From assembly GCA_900553465.1 (NCBI GenBank), contig USDT01000040.1, positions 1 through 23,195 of the forward strand: 23,195 bases of DNA, given 5' to 3'. Under the pieces are notes generated by a model. The model searched no databases. It had not been told where the DNA came from and worked only from the letters and a program-made list of their open reading frames with translations. Shown piece after piece: positions 1 to 7,676 of this stretch. This DNA is from an uncultured Prevotella sp. (lineage in GTDB: Bacteria; Bacteroidota; Bacteroidia; Bacteroidales; Bacteroidaceae). Each line of letters opens with the position of its first letter. Within the stretch, counting starts at the first letter, position 1. The position numbers and the translations under genes were made by a program.

Positions 1-64
1 GCGGGATACTGAAAATCTGAAAGTGCACTGGTTGCACTCTCTTCCTGCTGAGGAAAACAGCGCT
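1..64 (+). repeat. Left copy of a diverged inverted repeat found at both window ends
   Basis: Bases 2-28 match the reverse complement of the window's last bases (23168-23194) at 23-24 of 27 positions. With a small gap the similarity continues to about base 64, including a shared GAAAA run and a shared CGCT. The copies point inward toward each other. A short palindrome, GTGCA/TGCAC with a 5-base loop (23-37), lies inside this copy. A pair of diverged copies at the two extreme ends is what one expects if a draft contig stopped in a multi-copy element; I do not recognise the element. Confidence 0.6.
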
Positions 65-112
65 GCTCCCGGGTTGATGCGGCTGATTTTCATTGAAGCC
101 CGTCACCGTTGA
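2..112 (+). CDS. Possible 3' end of an unrecognised repeated gene (partial)
   Basis: Frame 2 is open from the window edge to a TGA at 110-112, giving 36 residues that begin RDTENLKVHW. The opposite window end, read on the minus strand in the same phase, also begins RDTENL and then stops. Between the two copies the only difference in the first six codons is a synonymous GAT/GAC change, which fits two homologous coding 3' ends. The fragment is too short to assign a family. A non-coding repeat is equally possible, so treat this as a weak call. Confidence 0.3.
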   Translation, partial: RDTENLKVHWLHSLPAEENSAAPGLMRLIFIEARHR

Positions 113-241
113 ATTTCTGCTGTGCTGAGTTAAAACTTGTTAAATGTCCGCCCTGCGGATAATTAATTGCTTTTATAAGTGTTATATATTTATACATCTA
201 TGCATGTTTGCAACCTTGCTATTAATTAACGATAACCATAC
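113..241 (+). promoter_or_regulatory. AT-rich upstream region of the GH130 gene
   Basis: This AT-rich stretch lies between the repeat and the GH130 start. It holds a small hairpin TCCGC/GCGGA (147-159) and a near match to the Bacteroidetes -7 element, CATGTTTG at 203-210 (consensus TAnnTTTG), about 31 bases before the ATG. I could not find a good -33 element, so the promoter call is tentative. Confidence 0.3.
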
Positions 242-1438
242 ATGAAAAGAAACTTGTTGTTTACGGCATGTCTTATGGTGGCATGTCTCACAGTGAATGC
301 AGGCAACGACAATCCGTTGCCGGATTGGGCGTTTGGAGGTTTTGAACGTCCTGAAGGTGTGAATCCTCTTATCAGACCGAATGCTGAGAGCGTATTTCAC
401 TGTCCGATGAAGTCGGCCGATGTGAAATGGGAGCTGGCTGATACATTCAATCCGGCTGCCGTAGTGAAGGATGGGAAGATTTTTGTGTTGTACAGGGCTG
501 AGGACAACCCTGCAGCTGGCATCGGCGGACGCACGTCAAGAATAGGTCTTGTAGAAACGTCCGACGGTCTGCACATAGACAAAAGGGAGGCGCTGCCTGT
601 GATGTATCCTGATACGACACAGGTATCACGCAAATATGAGTGGGACGGAGGATGCGAGGACCCGCGTGTTGTCGCTGCCAAGGTTGGTGGAAAGACGCTT
701 TATGTGATGACATACACATCGTGGAATCATGACAAACCGAGGCTTTCCATTGCCACTTCGCGCGATCTCAGGACATGGAAAAAGCACGGTCCGGCTTTTC
801 TTCACGCATTGAACGGCCGATACGCGGACTTTGCCTGCAAGTCGGGATCTATACTTACGGAAATACGAAATGGGCGTCAGGTGGCTGCAAAAGTGTCTGT
901 CGGTGGCAAGATGAAGTATCTTATGTATTGGGGAGAACAGTGGGTTTGTGCTGCCACGTCGGACGATTTGGTGGAGTGGACACCATATACCGATGCGGAA
1001 GGAAATCTTATAAAGCTGGCTGAACCGCGCAAAGGATATTTCGACAGTATGCTTACTGAGTGTGGACCGCCTGCTATACTTACTTCAAAAGGAATTGTCT
1101 TGTTTTATAATGGCAAGAATGCAGGAGGAGAATCTGGCGATACCGATTATCCGTCGAACACATATGCAGCCGGTCAGATGCTCTTTGACAAGGCCGATCC
1201 ATTGAAATATCTCGACAGACTTGACAAGCCTTTCTTCCGTCCCATGACCGCCTTCGAGAAAAGCGGACAGTATGTAGCCGGTACGGTGTTTATTGAGGGA
1301 CTCGTATATCACCGCTCGAAGTGGTTCCTTTATTATGGTTGTGCCGACTCGATGGTGAGTGTTGCAGTGTACGATCCTGCTTCGCGCTCTGGTTTTGGCG
1401 ATCCTGTCAAGGGAGTCACGGGTGCTGTTTCGCAATAG
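242..1438 (+). CDS. Secreted glycoside hydrolase family 130 protein (beta-mannoside phosphorylase or mannosidase)
   Basis: A 398-residue protein with an N-terminal signal peptide, probably cleaved after Ala20 (VNA/GND). The rest resembles the five-bladed propeller of GH130: FNPAAV at 69-74, YRAED at 84-88, the GCEDPRV motif at 137-143 carrying the Asp expected to be the catalytic acid, and a C-terminal YYGCAD segment. GH130 enzymes act on beta-linked mannosides; cytoplasmic members are usually phosphorylases, while exported Bacteroides members include beta-1,2-mannosidases. Export to the periplasm or surface therefore makes hydrolysis plausible, but I could not establish the phosphate-binding residues. 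It stands alone here, with no SusC/SusD partner in the window, and converges on the xth gene. The ATG is preceded by an A/T-rich stretch and fits the signal peptide. Family confidence is high; substrate is unknown. Confidence 0.88.
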   Translation: MKRNLLFTACLMVACLTVNAGNDNPLPDWAFGGFERPEGVNPLIRPNAESVFHCPMKSADVKWELADTFNPAAVVKDGKIFVLYRAEDNPAAGIGGRTSRIGLVETSDGLHIDKREALPVMYPDTTQVSRKYEWDGGCEDPRVVAAKVGGKTLYVMTYTSWNHDKPRLSIATSRDLRTWKKHGPAFLHALNGRYADFACKSGSILTEIRNGRQVAAKVSVGGKMKYLMYWGEQWVCAATSDDLVEWTPYTDAEGNLIKLAEPRKGYFDSMLTECGPPAILTSKGIVLFYNGKNAGGESGDTDYPSNTYAAGQMLFDKADPLKYLDRLDKPFFRPMTAFEKSGQYVAGTVFIEGLVYHRSKWFLYYGCADSMVSVAVYDPASRSGFGDPVKGVTGAVSQ

Positions 1439-1449
1439 CGTATCAGGCA

Positions 1450-1509
1450 TTCCGGCTGTCCATTCTGTTCTTACCATGAGGAGAATTGCTTGGTAATGCA
1501 TGGCCGGAA
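1450..1509. repeat. Nested inverted repeat downstream of the GH130 gene
   Basis: TTCCGGC (1450-1456) pairs with GCCGGAA (1503-1509). Inside it TTACCA (1471-1476) pairs with TGGTAA (1491-1496). It has no T tract, so it is not a classical terminator. It could be a 3' UTR structure or a REP-like palindrome; no other copy was found in the window. Confidence 0.4.
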
Positions 1510-1582
1510 AGCCCGTATGACTGACCAGAACTGCCTGTATGGCTTAGCGGCAAAGTACATCTGGTGAGGTGAAAGATATAAT

Positions 1583-1640
1583 AAAATACTTCGGCGGACC
1601 TGTGTCTGAAATGTCAGAACATGTCCGCCGAAGTATTTTT
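1583..1640. terminator. Bidirectional intrinsic terminator between convergent GH130 and xth genes
   Basis: A perfect 17-bp stem (1583-1599 with 1623-1639) is capped by a smaller stem TCTGA/TCAGA (1605-1609, 1614-1618). On the plus strand it ends in TTTTT, and on the minus strand the mirrored arm ends in TTTT, so it can stop transcripts from both sides. Its position between the 3' ends of two converging genes fits this role. Confidence 0.9.
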
Positions 1641-1682
1641 GTCAGTTTTCTATGAGAAGGTAAGGCCGTTTCCTGCCTTTTG

Positions 1683-2432
1683 TCATTCTATAATGAGTTC
1701 TACAGGACAGTGGTCGCTTCCGAAGATATCGTTGTGGATGAGAGCGTCGCGCATGCGTTCTTTCAGTCTGTCGGATATCAGGAAATAATCGATACGCCAC
1801 CCGGCGTTCTTCTCTCTGGCCTTGAATCTGTATGACCACCATGAATATTTCACGGTGTCGGGATACTTGTTTCTGAATGTATCGACGAATCCTCTGTTGA
1901 GGAAGACTGTCATTTTCTCTCTTTCCTGGTCTGTGAAGCCGGCGTTCATCCTGTTTGTTTTAGGATTCTTAAGGTCGATCTCCTCATGTGCGACATTCAG
2001 GTCACCGCATATTATCACCGGTTTTCTTTCATCGAGAGCCTTTATATATGCCTGGAAATCATCTTCCCATTTCATTCGGTAATCGAGGCGGCGCAGTCCG
2101 TCCTGAGAGTTCGGCGTATAGACAGTGACGAGAAAGAACTCTTCCATTTCGAGAGTGATGACACGTCCTTCATGGTCGTGTTCGTCAATGCCGATTCCAT
2201 AGCTTACGCTCAAAGGCTTGTGCTTTGTGAAAATTGCCGTACCCGAATATCCTTTCTTGTCTGCATAGTTCCAATAAGAATCGTATCCTTCAAACTTCAG
2301 ATCGGTCTGTCCTTCCTGTAGCTTTGTCTCCTGCAGACAGAAAAAATCAGCATCAAGGGCTTTGAAAGAATCTTCAAAGCCCTTTGTAATGCATGCCCTG
2401 AGGCCGTTTACGTTCCAAGAAATGAACTTCAT
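1683..2432 (-). CDS. xth: Exodeoxyribonuclease III (AP endonuclease)
   Basis: A 249-residue member of the exonuclease III/APE1 family, a Mg-dependent enzyme that cuts DNA 5' of abasic sites and removes 3' blocking groups in base excision repair. The start [10 protein letters not shown] carries the conserved Asn7. LQETKL holds the metal-binding Glu35, GDLNVAH holds Asp144/Asn146, and GSDHCPV near the C-terminus holds the Asp240-His241 pair. Length is normal for the family. Its start lies 3 bases after the stop of the lipoprotein gene upstream, so the two are probably co-transcribed, and the message ends at the strong hairpin at 1583-1639. Nothing unusual is seen. Confidence 0.97.
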   Translation of the reverse strand: MKFISWNVNGLRACITKGFEDSFKALDADFFCLQETKLQEGQTDLKFEGYDSYWNYADKKGYSGTAIFTKHKPLSVSYGIGIDEHDHEGRVITLEMEEFFLVTVYTPNSQDGLRRLDYRMKWEDDFQAYIKALDERKPVIICGDLNVAHEEIDLKNPKTNRMNAGFTDQEREKMTVFLNRGFVDTFRNKYPDTVKYSWWSYRFKAREKNAGWRIDYFLISDRLKERMRDALIHNDIFGSDHCPVELIIE

Positions 2433-2435
2433 CGT

Positions 2436-3113
2436 TTATTCAACAATTGTTTGATGACCTTTTATTCCAAAGACAGTTCCTATTTCATGCTCTGTAGCGT
2501 CAACTGTCACCTTGTCAATTATGATATTGCCCTGGAACAGTTTGTCCTTCTTGTAGGCAACAGGATAATAGTAGTAGCCTGATGCATCAGTGATGTATTC
2601 TGCGAATGTAACTGTTACTCTATGTGATGAGCCGTTATAGTCAACATAGAATGTCATGTCTTTCTTCTTCGGAAGAATGGAGTACTGGAAGAACAGTGAG
2701 TTTGAAACTTCAAGCTTGAGATAAGGCACAACACTGGTGGTATAAGTCTGATTTGGCGCAGATTCCAGTATTTCTTTAGACTTGTCCATGCTTGTGGTGT
2801 TGGTGACATAGAGTGCCAGTGGCTTGATAGGGAAGTTTTCGGTTGTCATATAACCTCTTGTCATTCCTTCTTTCTCTATTTTCCAGCTTATATCGAGTGA
2901 GTCTTCTCTGTCGATGGAAGGCTTTGTCGGGTCTATGTAGTATAATTTTCCGGTATAAGAGCCGAGTGCATTGTTTACGGCTTCGATTGAGTCGCTGAGT
3001 GACAATTCCGGATAAGGATTACCGGTATTTTCTGTTTCAAGACATGAAGAAACTGAGAATGCTGTTACAATGGATAAGAATAGTGCAACGGTAAAAGATT
3101 TTAAATTTTTCAT
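2436..3113 (-). CDS. Putative lipoprotein, possibly DUF4840-like
   Basis: A 225-residue protein with a lipoprotein signal peptide: a hydrophobic stretch followed by VSSC, giving a lipidated Cys24. The mature part is rich in beta-forming residues, with segments such as LYYIDP, YMTTENFPIKPLALYV, VTVTFAEYI and DASGYYYYPVAY. Size and sequence style resemble the DUF4840 lipoproteins of Bacteroidales, but that assignment is from memory. It sits between folE (71-base gap) and xth (3-base gap) on the same strand. The short gap to xth suggests one transcript, without indicating a functional link. No canonical -7 element was found in the AT-rich gap before its start. Function unknown. Confidence 0.85.
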   Translation of the reverse strand: MKNLKSFTVALFLSIVTAFSVSSCLETENTGNPYPELSLSDSIEAVNNALGSYTGKLYYIDPTKPSIDREDSLDISWKIEKEGMTRGYMTTENFPIKPLALYVTNTTSMDKSKEILESAPNQTYTTSVVPYLKLEVSNSLFFQYSILPKKKDMTFYVDYNGSSHRVTVTFAEYITDASGYYYYPVAYKKDKLFQGNIIIDKVTVDATEHEIGTVFGIKGHQTIVE

Positions 3114-3184
3114 ATTGTTTATTTAATTTATATTTTGGTATATAATATTATAATGCACGATGTGAATTTATCTTGCATGAAATA

Positions 3185-3778
3185 TCATATTTTTTTTGAT
3201 TCTCCTCTCAGAAGGTTCATGAATTCCTCTCTTGTCTTGGCCTGGTTGAACGCTCCGCTGAAGTCGCTTGTCGTTGTTATTGAGTTCTGTTTTTCCACTC
3301 CTCGCATCTGCATGCACATGTGTTTTGCCTCGATCACCACCATTACGCCGAGCGGATGCAATGTGCTCTGGATGCAATCTTTTATCTGTTGTGTAAGTCG
3401 TTCCTGAACCTGAAGTCTGTGACTATATATATCGACCACGCGTGCAATCTTGCTCAGTCCGGTGATATAGCCGTTAGGGATATATGCCACGTGCGCCTTT
3501 CCGTAGAACGGAAGCATGTGATGTTCGCACATCGAGAAGAAATCGATGTCCTTTACAATCACCATCTGGTTGTATTTCTCCTCAAACAGCGCGTCTGTAA
3601 GCACTTTATGCGGGTCTTGCGTATATCCGCGTGTGAGCACCTGCATGGCTTTTGCCACCCGCATGGGAGTTTTCTGAAGTCCGTCACGCTCGGTGTCTTC
3701 GCCGAGAAGCTGTAGTATATTCTTGTAGTTTGCTGCGAGTTCTTCGAGGCCCTCGCGGTATTCTGTTTCGGGATTCAT
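3185..3778 (-). CDS. folE: GTP cyclohydrolase I
   Basis: A 197-residue enzyme converting GTP to 7,8-dihydroneopterin triphosphate, the first step of tetrahydrofolate synthesis (and a possible source for queuosine precursors). The zinc ligands expected in the family are visible: [18 protein letters not shown] gives Cys84 and His87, and HMCMQMRG gives Cys155. The substrate-site stretch GLSKIARVV follows at about 107-115. Length and ends are normal for a type I enzyme. It lies 62 bases after the SPOR gene on the same strand, and the next folate gene in this window is folK at 22531, far away. No promoter match was found in the gap before it, so read-through from upstream is likely. Confidence 0.97.
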   Translation of the reverse strand: MNPETEYREGLEELAANYKNILQLLGEDTERDGLQKTPMRVAKAMQVLTRGYTQDPHKVLTDALFEEKYNQMVIVKDIDFFSMCEHHMLPFYGKAHVAYIPNGYITGLSKIARVVDIYSHRLQVQERLTQQIKDCIQSTLHPLGVMVVIEAKHMCMQMRGVEKQNSITTTSDFSGAFNQAKTREEFMNLLRGESKKI

Positions 3779-3840
3779 TGTGTGATGTGTTTATCGTATA
3801 TGCCTGTTGCCTGCATACACGACTTTATGAAATTACTTAT

Positions 3841-4446
3841 TTAATAAGGTACTGTTATCTTTCCGCTTACGATGCACGCCTGTTTGTAGCCCATTTTCTG
3901 AATCTGGTGCAGTATGTTGTTGGCTTCTTCGAAGGTTCTGAAGTTGCCGATGCGGCATATCCATCTCGGAGAATAGAAGTGCACGTAGACCGGCTGTTCG
4001 GGGAATGCCTGCTTGATGTCGTTGCCTATGCGCTGTGCCTTTACTTTGTCGTTTCTTGAGTTGCCTCCGGCAAATACCTGAACTCTGTATCCGTCGACCT
4101 TATAGCTTTTGCGCATGACCTTCTTACGTGTGTCCACAACCGGACTTTCCGCTTCCTCATTCATGTCGTGAATACCTTCGGTTGCGGTTGTCTTTTCCGG
4201 TTGAGCGGCGTCTTTTTTGTGTTCTGTGCCACCGGAAGTCTTTTCGCTTTGCTTTACTGTTGCAGGAGGCGTATTGACGGAGAGTGTGTTGGCTTTGTTC
4301 ACCAATTCGTCAATCTCTTTGCTTTGTGTCACCGTTACGTTACCCTGTCCGTTTCTTTTTTCCTGCAGGTGTTGCAGATAGGTCTGTGCGTTGCCCAGAG
4401 CTGCTACTGCAAATGTGAGAGTAAGGATTATGACGAATCGTTTCAT
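3841..4446 (-). CDS. SPOR domain-containing secreted protein
   Basis: A 201-residue exported protein. The N-terminus MKRFVIILTLTFAVAALGNA is a signal peptide cleaved near residue 20. A low-complexity Thr/Lys/Glu-rich linker (about 50-105) follows. The C-terminal part from about 117 is a SPOR domain, starting YRVQVFAGGNSRND and including WICRIGNFRTFEEA. SPOR domains bind denuded septal peptidoglycan, so a periplasmic role in cell-wall or division processes is likely. It is placed between tpiA and folE, an order I recall from other Bacteroidales, but a hairpin at 4472-4506 could partly uncouple it from tpiA. Confidence 0.88.
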   Translation of the reverse strand: MKRFVIILTLTFAVAALGNAQTYLQHLQEKRNGQGNVTVTQSKEIDELVNKANTLSVNTPPATVKQSEKTSGGTEHKKDAAQPEKTTATEGIHDMNEEAESPVVDTRKKVMRKSYKVDGYRVQVFAGGNSRNDKVKAQRIGNDIKQAFPEQPVYVHFYSPRWICRIGNFRTFEEANNILHQIQKMGYKQACIVSGKITVPY

Positions 4447-4471
4447 CTTGTGTGTATGGGTTTTGTAAAAT

Positions 4472-4506
4472 GGCGGCCCGGCACTCTGATTCGATGCCGG
4501 TCCGCC
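4472..4506 (-). terminator. Candidate intrinsic terminator after tpiA
   Basis: Arms 4472-4483 and 4495-4506 pair at 11 of 12 positions (one mismatch) around an 11-base loop. On the minus strand it is followed by ATTTTAC, a short U run, and on the plus strand by TTTTTT. It lies just downstream of the tpiA stop and 25 bases before the SPOR start, so it may end or attenuate the tpiA message. The short U run on the relevant strand leaves termination efficiency uncertain. Confidence 0.65.
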
Positions 4507-4525
4507 TGTTTTTTATTGATTCAGA

Positions 4526-5287
4526 TTATTTCTTCCAAGCGTCGATGATGCCTTTGAAGTCAGCGGCTTTCAGAGAAGCGCCACCGATGAGTCCACCGTC
4601 GATGTCAGGTTTTGCGAACAGCTCAGGAGCATTGCTTGCCTTGCAGCTTCCGCCGTAGAGGATGGTTGTGTCCTCTGCTGTCTCGTTGCCGTATTTCTCA
4701 GCTACGATGCTGCGGATGTATGCGTGTATTTCTTCAGCCTGTTCAGCTGTAGCGGTCTTGCCTGTACCGATAGCCCAGATTGGCTCGTAAGCGATAATGA
4801 TGTTCTTGAACTCTTCAGCGCTGAGGTTGAATACGCTGCCTTCGAGTTCTGCCTTTACAACTTCGTTCTGCTTGTTAGCCTCGCGCTCTTCGAGAGTTTC
4901 GCCGATGCAGAAGATAACTTTCAGTCCGTTCTTCAGTGCGAGGAGCACTTTCTCTTTCAGAATTTCCGGAGTCTCGTTGTAGTACTGACGTCTTTCAGAG
5001 TGTCCGAGGATTACATACTGTGCGCCAGTGCTCTTTACCATTTCGGCAGAAACTTCGCCAGTGTATGCACCTTTCTCCTTGTCTGCGCAGTTTTCAGCTC
5101 CCAGTCCGATAACGTCCTGATTGAGTACCTGTGCTACAGAAGCCAGATGTATGAACGGAGTGCAGATGATCACGCCGCAGTTTGGTTTTTCTGCGTTAAG
5201 TGTTTCGTTGAGCTCTTTAGCCAGAGCAACGCCTTCTTGCAGGTTCATGTTCATTTTCCAGTTACCTGCTACAATTTTCTTTCTCAT
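4526..5287 (-). CDS. tpiA: Triosephosphate isomerase (domain/gene)
   Basis: From the internal ATG at 5287 this is a full-length 253-residue triosephosphate isomerase, which interconverts dihydroxyacetone phosphate and glyceraldehyde 3-phosphate in glycolysis. It has Lys11 in AGNWKMN, the catalytic His96 in ILGHSERR, the catalytic base Glu168 in [14 protein letters not shown], and the phosphate-binding YGGSCK and GGLIGGASL segments. The ATG is preceded by an A-rich stretch typical of Bacteroidetes starts. However, there is no stop codon between this gene and the upstream membrane protein in the same frame, so the sequence as given also encodes a fusion (4526-6595). Both products are possible. 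Confidence 0.93.
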   Translation of the reverse strand: MRKKIVAGNWKMNMNLQEGVALAKELNETLNAEKPNCGVIICTPFIHLASVAQVLNQDVIGLGAENCADKEKGAYTGEVSAEMVKSTGAQYVILGHSERRQYYNETPEILKEKVLLALKNGLKVIFCIGETLEEREANKQNEVVKAELEGSVFNLSAEEFKNIIIAYEPIWAIGTGKTATAEQAEEIHAYIRSIVAEKYGNETAEDTTILYGGSCKASNAPELFAKPDIDGGLIGGASLKAADFKGIIDAWKK

Positions 5288-6595
5288 TTTTTTGTGTTTA
5301 AAGAGTTTGTATAACTTGTTTTTGTTGCGTTCTTTCTTTATCCACTTGGTCCATGCCCAAGTCCGGTCGGCGAGTGTGAGGAGAGCCAGAGGCAGAACGA
5401 ACCACATCATTATTTCGAGTATTTTCGATGTTGTTGACGTCTGATCCATCTGTCCTATCTCAAGTTTCTCGAGCGGTTGGGTCATCTTTTCGGTGTCGGG
5501 CAGCATGTTGTGACTCCACTTTCTTATCACCTTACCGTCTTTCAGCAAGAGCAGTCCGGGATTGCTGCGTATTATTGTTTTGAGAGTTGTCTCGTCTGTT
5601 GTGCAGAACGGATATTCAGCTCCGGTGAGTTCCTGCCATCGTCTTATGGCTTTTCCGCCACTGGCTGTGAGGCAGTAGAAAGGCACGTTGTGGTCCTGTG
5701 CGTATTCGTATATCTGATCTATGTTTCCGAAGTTGCTGTCATCGGCATACTCAAGCAGCGGAGATATGAGCAGGAATGTATAGCCCTTGTCGTCGAGCAC
5801 CTGCTGCGTGATGTCCTCTCCTGTGGTGTTGAGTGTTATGGAGAAGTCGTGTATCGGCGGCACGTAGCCTGTTGCGGTCTGCACTGTCTTGCTGTCGACA
5901 AACTCCCAAGTGGAATCCGGATAGTTTTCGAGTGTGAATTCCTTGGTCACTCCGTTCTTCTTCAGTATGAATGTTGTCTCAAACTCAGGCTGTGGTGCGC
6001 CCTCGGGGATCTCCATACCTTTCTTTATGTCTGCTCCCACATGATAGGGACGAAAGTCGAATTTGGGCAGAGTGTAGAGGCTTATCAGGCTGGTGAGAAA
6101 TACGAAGATGATGGTGTAGTTGATGACAATCCACTGGTTGGTCTTTGATATGAGCCTCGGCATCTCCATCGGACGTGCGGCGACGGTTGCGGCGCAGAGT
6201 GTCAGCACGATATTCTTGGCCAGAGTTTCGCCGTTGGTGAGCTTGAGCGCATCGCCGAAACATCCGCAGTCCTGCACCGGATTGTAGAAGAATATCCATA
6301 CGGTGATGACTGTCATCACAATCATGAGTGCGAGAATGGTTCTTGAGATGACGCGGCGCTGTATGGCGAACAGCAGGAGTATGCCCAGCGTGAATTCGAC
6401 GGCGGAGAGCATGACTGATGCTGACAACGTGAGCCAGTCGGGAAACACTCCGTAGAGCGACAGTGCTTCCAGATAGTCTTTTATTTTGTATTGTGTGCCG
6501 AGCGGATCGATGGCTTTCACGTATCCTGATAGAATGAAAGTCACCGACAGTACGAGCCGACACACGTTTGTGAGTATGATAGCTGCGTATCTCAT
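4526..6595 (-). CDS. DoxX/BT_3928-type membrane protein fused in frame to triosephosphate isomerase
   Basis: One uninterrupted 689-residue frame. Residues 1-436 are a DoxX/MauE-like membrane protein: probable helices near 5-24, 55-78, 84-104, 125-140 and 155-175, a DCGCFGD motif (Cys110, Cys112) between helices 3 and 4, a thioredoxin-like region at about 185-390 without a CxxC, a sixth helix near 395-415, and a very basic tail. This matches what I recall as the BT_3928 family. Residues 437-689 are TpiA. With the N-terminus inside, the Cys pair and thioredoxin-like part would be periplasmic and TpiA cytoplasmic. Family members usually end before tpiA. The junction is a run of seven A's; with six the first gene would end in an ATGA overlap with tpiA. 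The start itself overlaps the DUF1599 stop as ATGA. Confidence 0.8.
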   Translation of the reverse strand: MRYAAIILTNVCRLVLSVTFILSGYVKAIDPLGTQYKIKDYLEALSLYGVFPDWLTLSASVMLSAVEFTLGILLLFAIQRRVISRTILALMIVMTVITVWIFFYNPVQDCGCFGDALKLTNGETLAKNIVLTLCAATVAARPMEMPRLISKTNQWIVINYTIIFVFLTSLISLYTLPKFDFRPYHVGADIKKGMEIPEGAPQPEFETTFILKKNGVTKEFTLENYPDSTWEFVDSKTVQTATGYVPPIHDFSITLNTTGEDITQQVLDDKGYTFLLISPLLEYADDSNFGNIDQIYEYAQDHNVPFYCLTASGGKAIRRWQELTGAEYPFCTTDETTLKTIIRSNPGLLLLKDGKVIRKWSHNMLPDTEKMTQPLEKLEIGQMDQTSTTSKILEIMMWFVLPLALLTLADRTWAWTKWIKKERNKNKLYKLFKHKKMRKKIVAGNWKMNMNLQEGVALAKELNETLNAEKPNCGVIICTPFIHLASVAQVLNQDVIGLGAENCADKEKGAYTGEVSAEMVKSTGAQYVILGHSERRQYYNETPEILKEKVLLALKNGLKVIFCIGETLEEREANKQNEVVKAELEGSVFNLSAEEFKNIIIAYEPIWAIGTGKTATAEQAEEIHAYIRSIVAEKYGNETAEDTTILYGGSCKASNAPELFAKPDIDGGLIGGASLKAADFKGIIDAWKK

Positions 6596-7143
6596 TCTTT
6601 GTCTTCAGCCAGTTTTATCGCTCCGAACACAGCATAGTTGATGATGTCCATGTAGTTGGAGGCGATTCCTTCGGAGACGAGCGTCTCACCGTTGAGATCC
6701 TCTATCTCCTTGACGCGTTGTATTTTGGTCAGAATGAAGTCGGTGTAGCTGCTTACGCGCATTGAGCGCCACGCCTCGTCGTAGTCGTGGTTCTTTTTCA
6801 GCATGAGCTGCAGCGATTCGGCGGCATGCCGTTCGTAGAGGCGCAGGGCCTCGTCGGGGCTCATGTCTGTATGGTCGGCGAATCCCTGTTCGAGCTGTAT
6901 CAGCCCTATGATGCCGTAGTTGATGAGTGCTATGAATTCCGGCCTTATGCCTTCGCCCACCAGTGATGTCTTCTTTATCTCGAGCGAGCGTATGCGTTTG
7001 GCTTTTATGTAGAGCTGGTCGGTGAGCGACGACGGCCGCAGCATGCGCCACGAAGCACCGTAGTCGTGCAGCTTGCCGGCGAAGAGGTCGTGGCATTCCT
7101 GCATGACGTGCTTGAATTGTTCTTCAGTTTTCGTTGTATTCAT
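6592..7143 (-). CDS. DUF1599 (nucleotide modification-associated domain 1) protein
   Basis: A 183-residue soluble protein built of two homologous halves. Each half has a conserved block: [17 protein letters not shown] at about residues 28-44 and [17 protein letters not shown] at about 119-135, followed by a K/R-rich stretch, an acidic/VxEGI segment and an INYxxxGxIxL helix. This is the DUF1599 family, whose Pfam name links it to nucleotide modification; the biochemical role in Bacteroidales is not established to my knowledge. It is the first gene after a very good promoter (7153-7184) and overlaps the next gene by 4 bases (ATGA), so it is translationally coupled to the DoxX-type protein. The start codon is fixed by the promoter just upstream. 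Confidence 0.9.
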   Translation of the reverse strand: MNTTKTEEQFKHVMQECHDLFAGKLHDYGASWRMLRPSSLTDQLYIKAKRIRSLEIKKTSLVGEGIRPEFIALINYGIIGLIQLEQGFADHTDMSPDEALRLYERHAAESLQLMLKKNHDYDEAWRSMRVSSYTDFILTKIQRVKEIEDLNGETLVSEGIASNYMDIINYAVFGAIKLAEDKE

Positions 7144-7152
7144 AACCGGCTA

Positions 7153-7184
7153 CAAATATACTCATTTTATTCTTATGATACAAA
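7153..7184 (-). promoter_or_regulatory. Bacteroidetes-type promoter for the DUF1599-tpiA series
   Basis: On the minus strand TTTG (7184-7181) and TATATTTG (7160-7153) are separated by 20 bases, an excellent match to the -33 TTTG and -7 TAnnTTTG elements used by the primary sigma factor of Bacteroidetes. The expected transcription start falls near 7145-7148, only a few bases before the ATG at 7143, so the message would have almost no leader. Confidence 0.75.
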
Positions 7185-7215
7185 TAATTGCGGAAATGAA
7201 AACATTAAAAGGCGG

Positions 7216-7236
7216 CAGCCGTTGTGTGCTTGGCTG
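7216..7236 (-). terminator. Weak candidate terminator after the small lipoprotein gene
   Basis: On the minus strand CAGCC and GGCTG form a 5-bp stem with an 11-base loop, followed after five bases by TTTT. It sits between the stop at 7252 and the next promoter. The stem is short, so the call is tentative. Confidence 0.3.
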
Positions 7237-7251
7237 TCTTGTGAGCGTTTC

Positions 7252-7656
7252 TCAAAGTTCTTTCTGGCGCATGTGTATCATCTTGACCACTCCGCACATT
7301 GCTTCATAGCGTGCCTTGAGCGAGTCGCGCTTCACACGCAGCAGGTTGGCCTTGCCCAGGTCGGTTTCGGCTTCAATCTTGCGCAGTGTCTCCTGTAGCA
7401 TCACGTCGGTGCGTGCCACGTCTTCCTGTGCTATCTTCAGCGATGCGTTCTGCCATATCACGAGTGCTTTCTTGCGTGTTTCGACTGCCGAGGGGTAGGT
7501 GGTGCGCAGCGACACAATGGAGTCGAGCACTTCCTTGTAGCGTCCTTTCTCGTAGAGCGAGTCTATCTTTGCAAGCATGGGTGCGGCCTTCTGGTCGTCG
7601 GATTCGGTACATCCGGCGAACGTCACAATCAGCATTATGGTAAGAAGATACTTCAT
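7252..7656 (-). CDS. Small putative lipoprotein with helical mature region
   Basis: A 134-residue protein starting MKYLLTIMLIVTFAGC, a lipoprotein signal with lipobox FAGC and lipidated Cys16. The mature part is charged and predicted mostly helical (for example residues about 75-125, rich in K, E, R, A and L), and could form a coiled coil or TPR-like hairpin. A longer frame begins at 7689, but a good -7 element (7669-7676) lies inside that extension, and only the 7656 start gives a proper lipoprotein signal. It is followed by the DUF1599-tpiA promoter, so it is probably its own unit. I do not recognise a named family. Confidence 0.75.
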   Translation of the reverse strand: MKYLLTIMLIVTFAGCTESDDQKAAPMLAKIDSLYEKGRYKEVLDSIVSLRTTYPSAVETRKKALVIWQNASLKIAQEDVARTDVMLQETLRKIEAETDLGKANLLRVKRDSLKARYEAMCGVVKMIHMRQKEL

Positions 7657-7668
7657 AAATTTCAGCCG

Positions 7669-7676
7669 CAAAAGTA
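7669..7676 (-). promoter_or_regulatory. -7 promoter element for the small lipoprotein gene
   Basis: TACTTTTG on the minus strand matches TAnnTTTG. The start would be near 7661-7664, giving a leader of about 5-8 bases before the ATG at 7656. No clear -33 element is visible. Confidence 0.5.

Noticed and set aside
5477..6148. 223-codon plus-strand frame inside the DoxX-TpiA gene
   Set aside because: Overlaps a well-supported membrane protein gene and has no recognisable feature.
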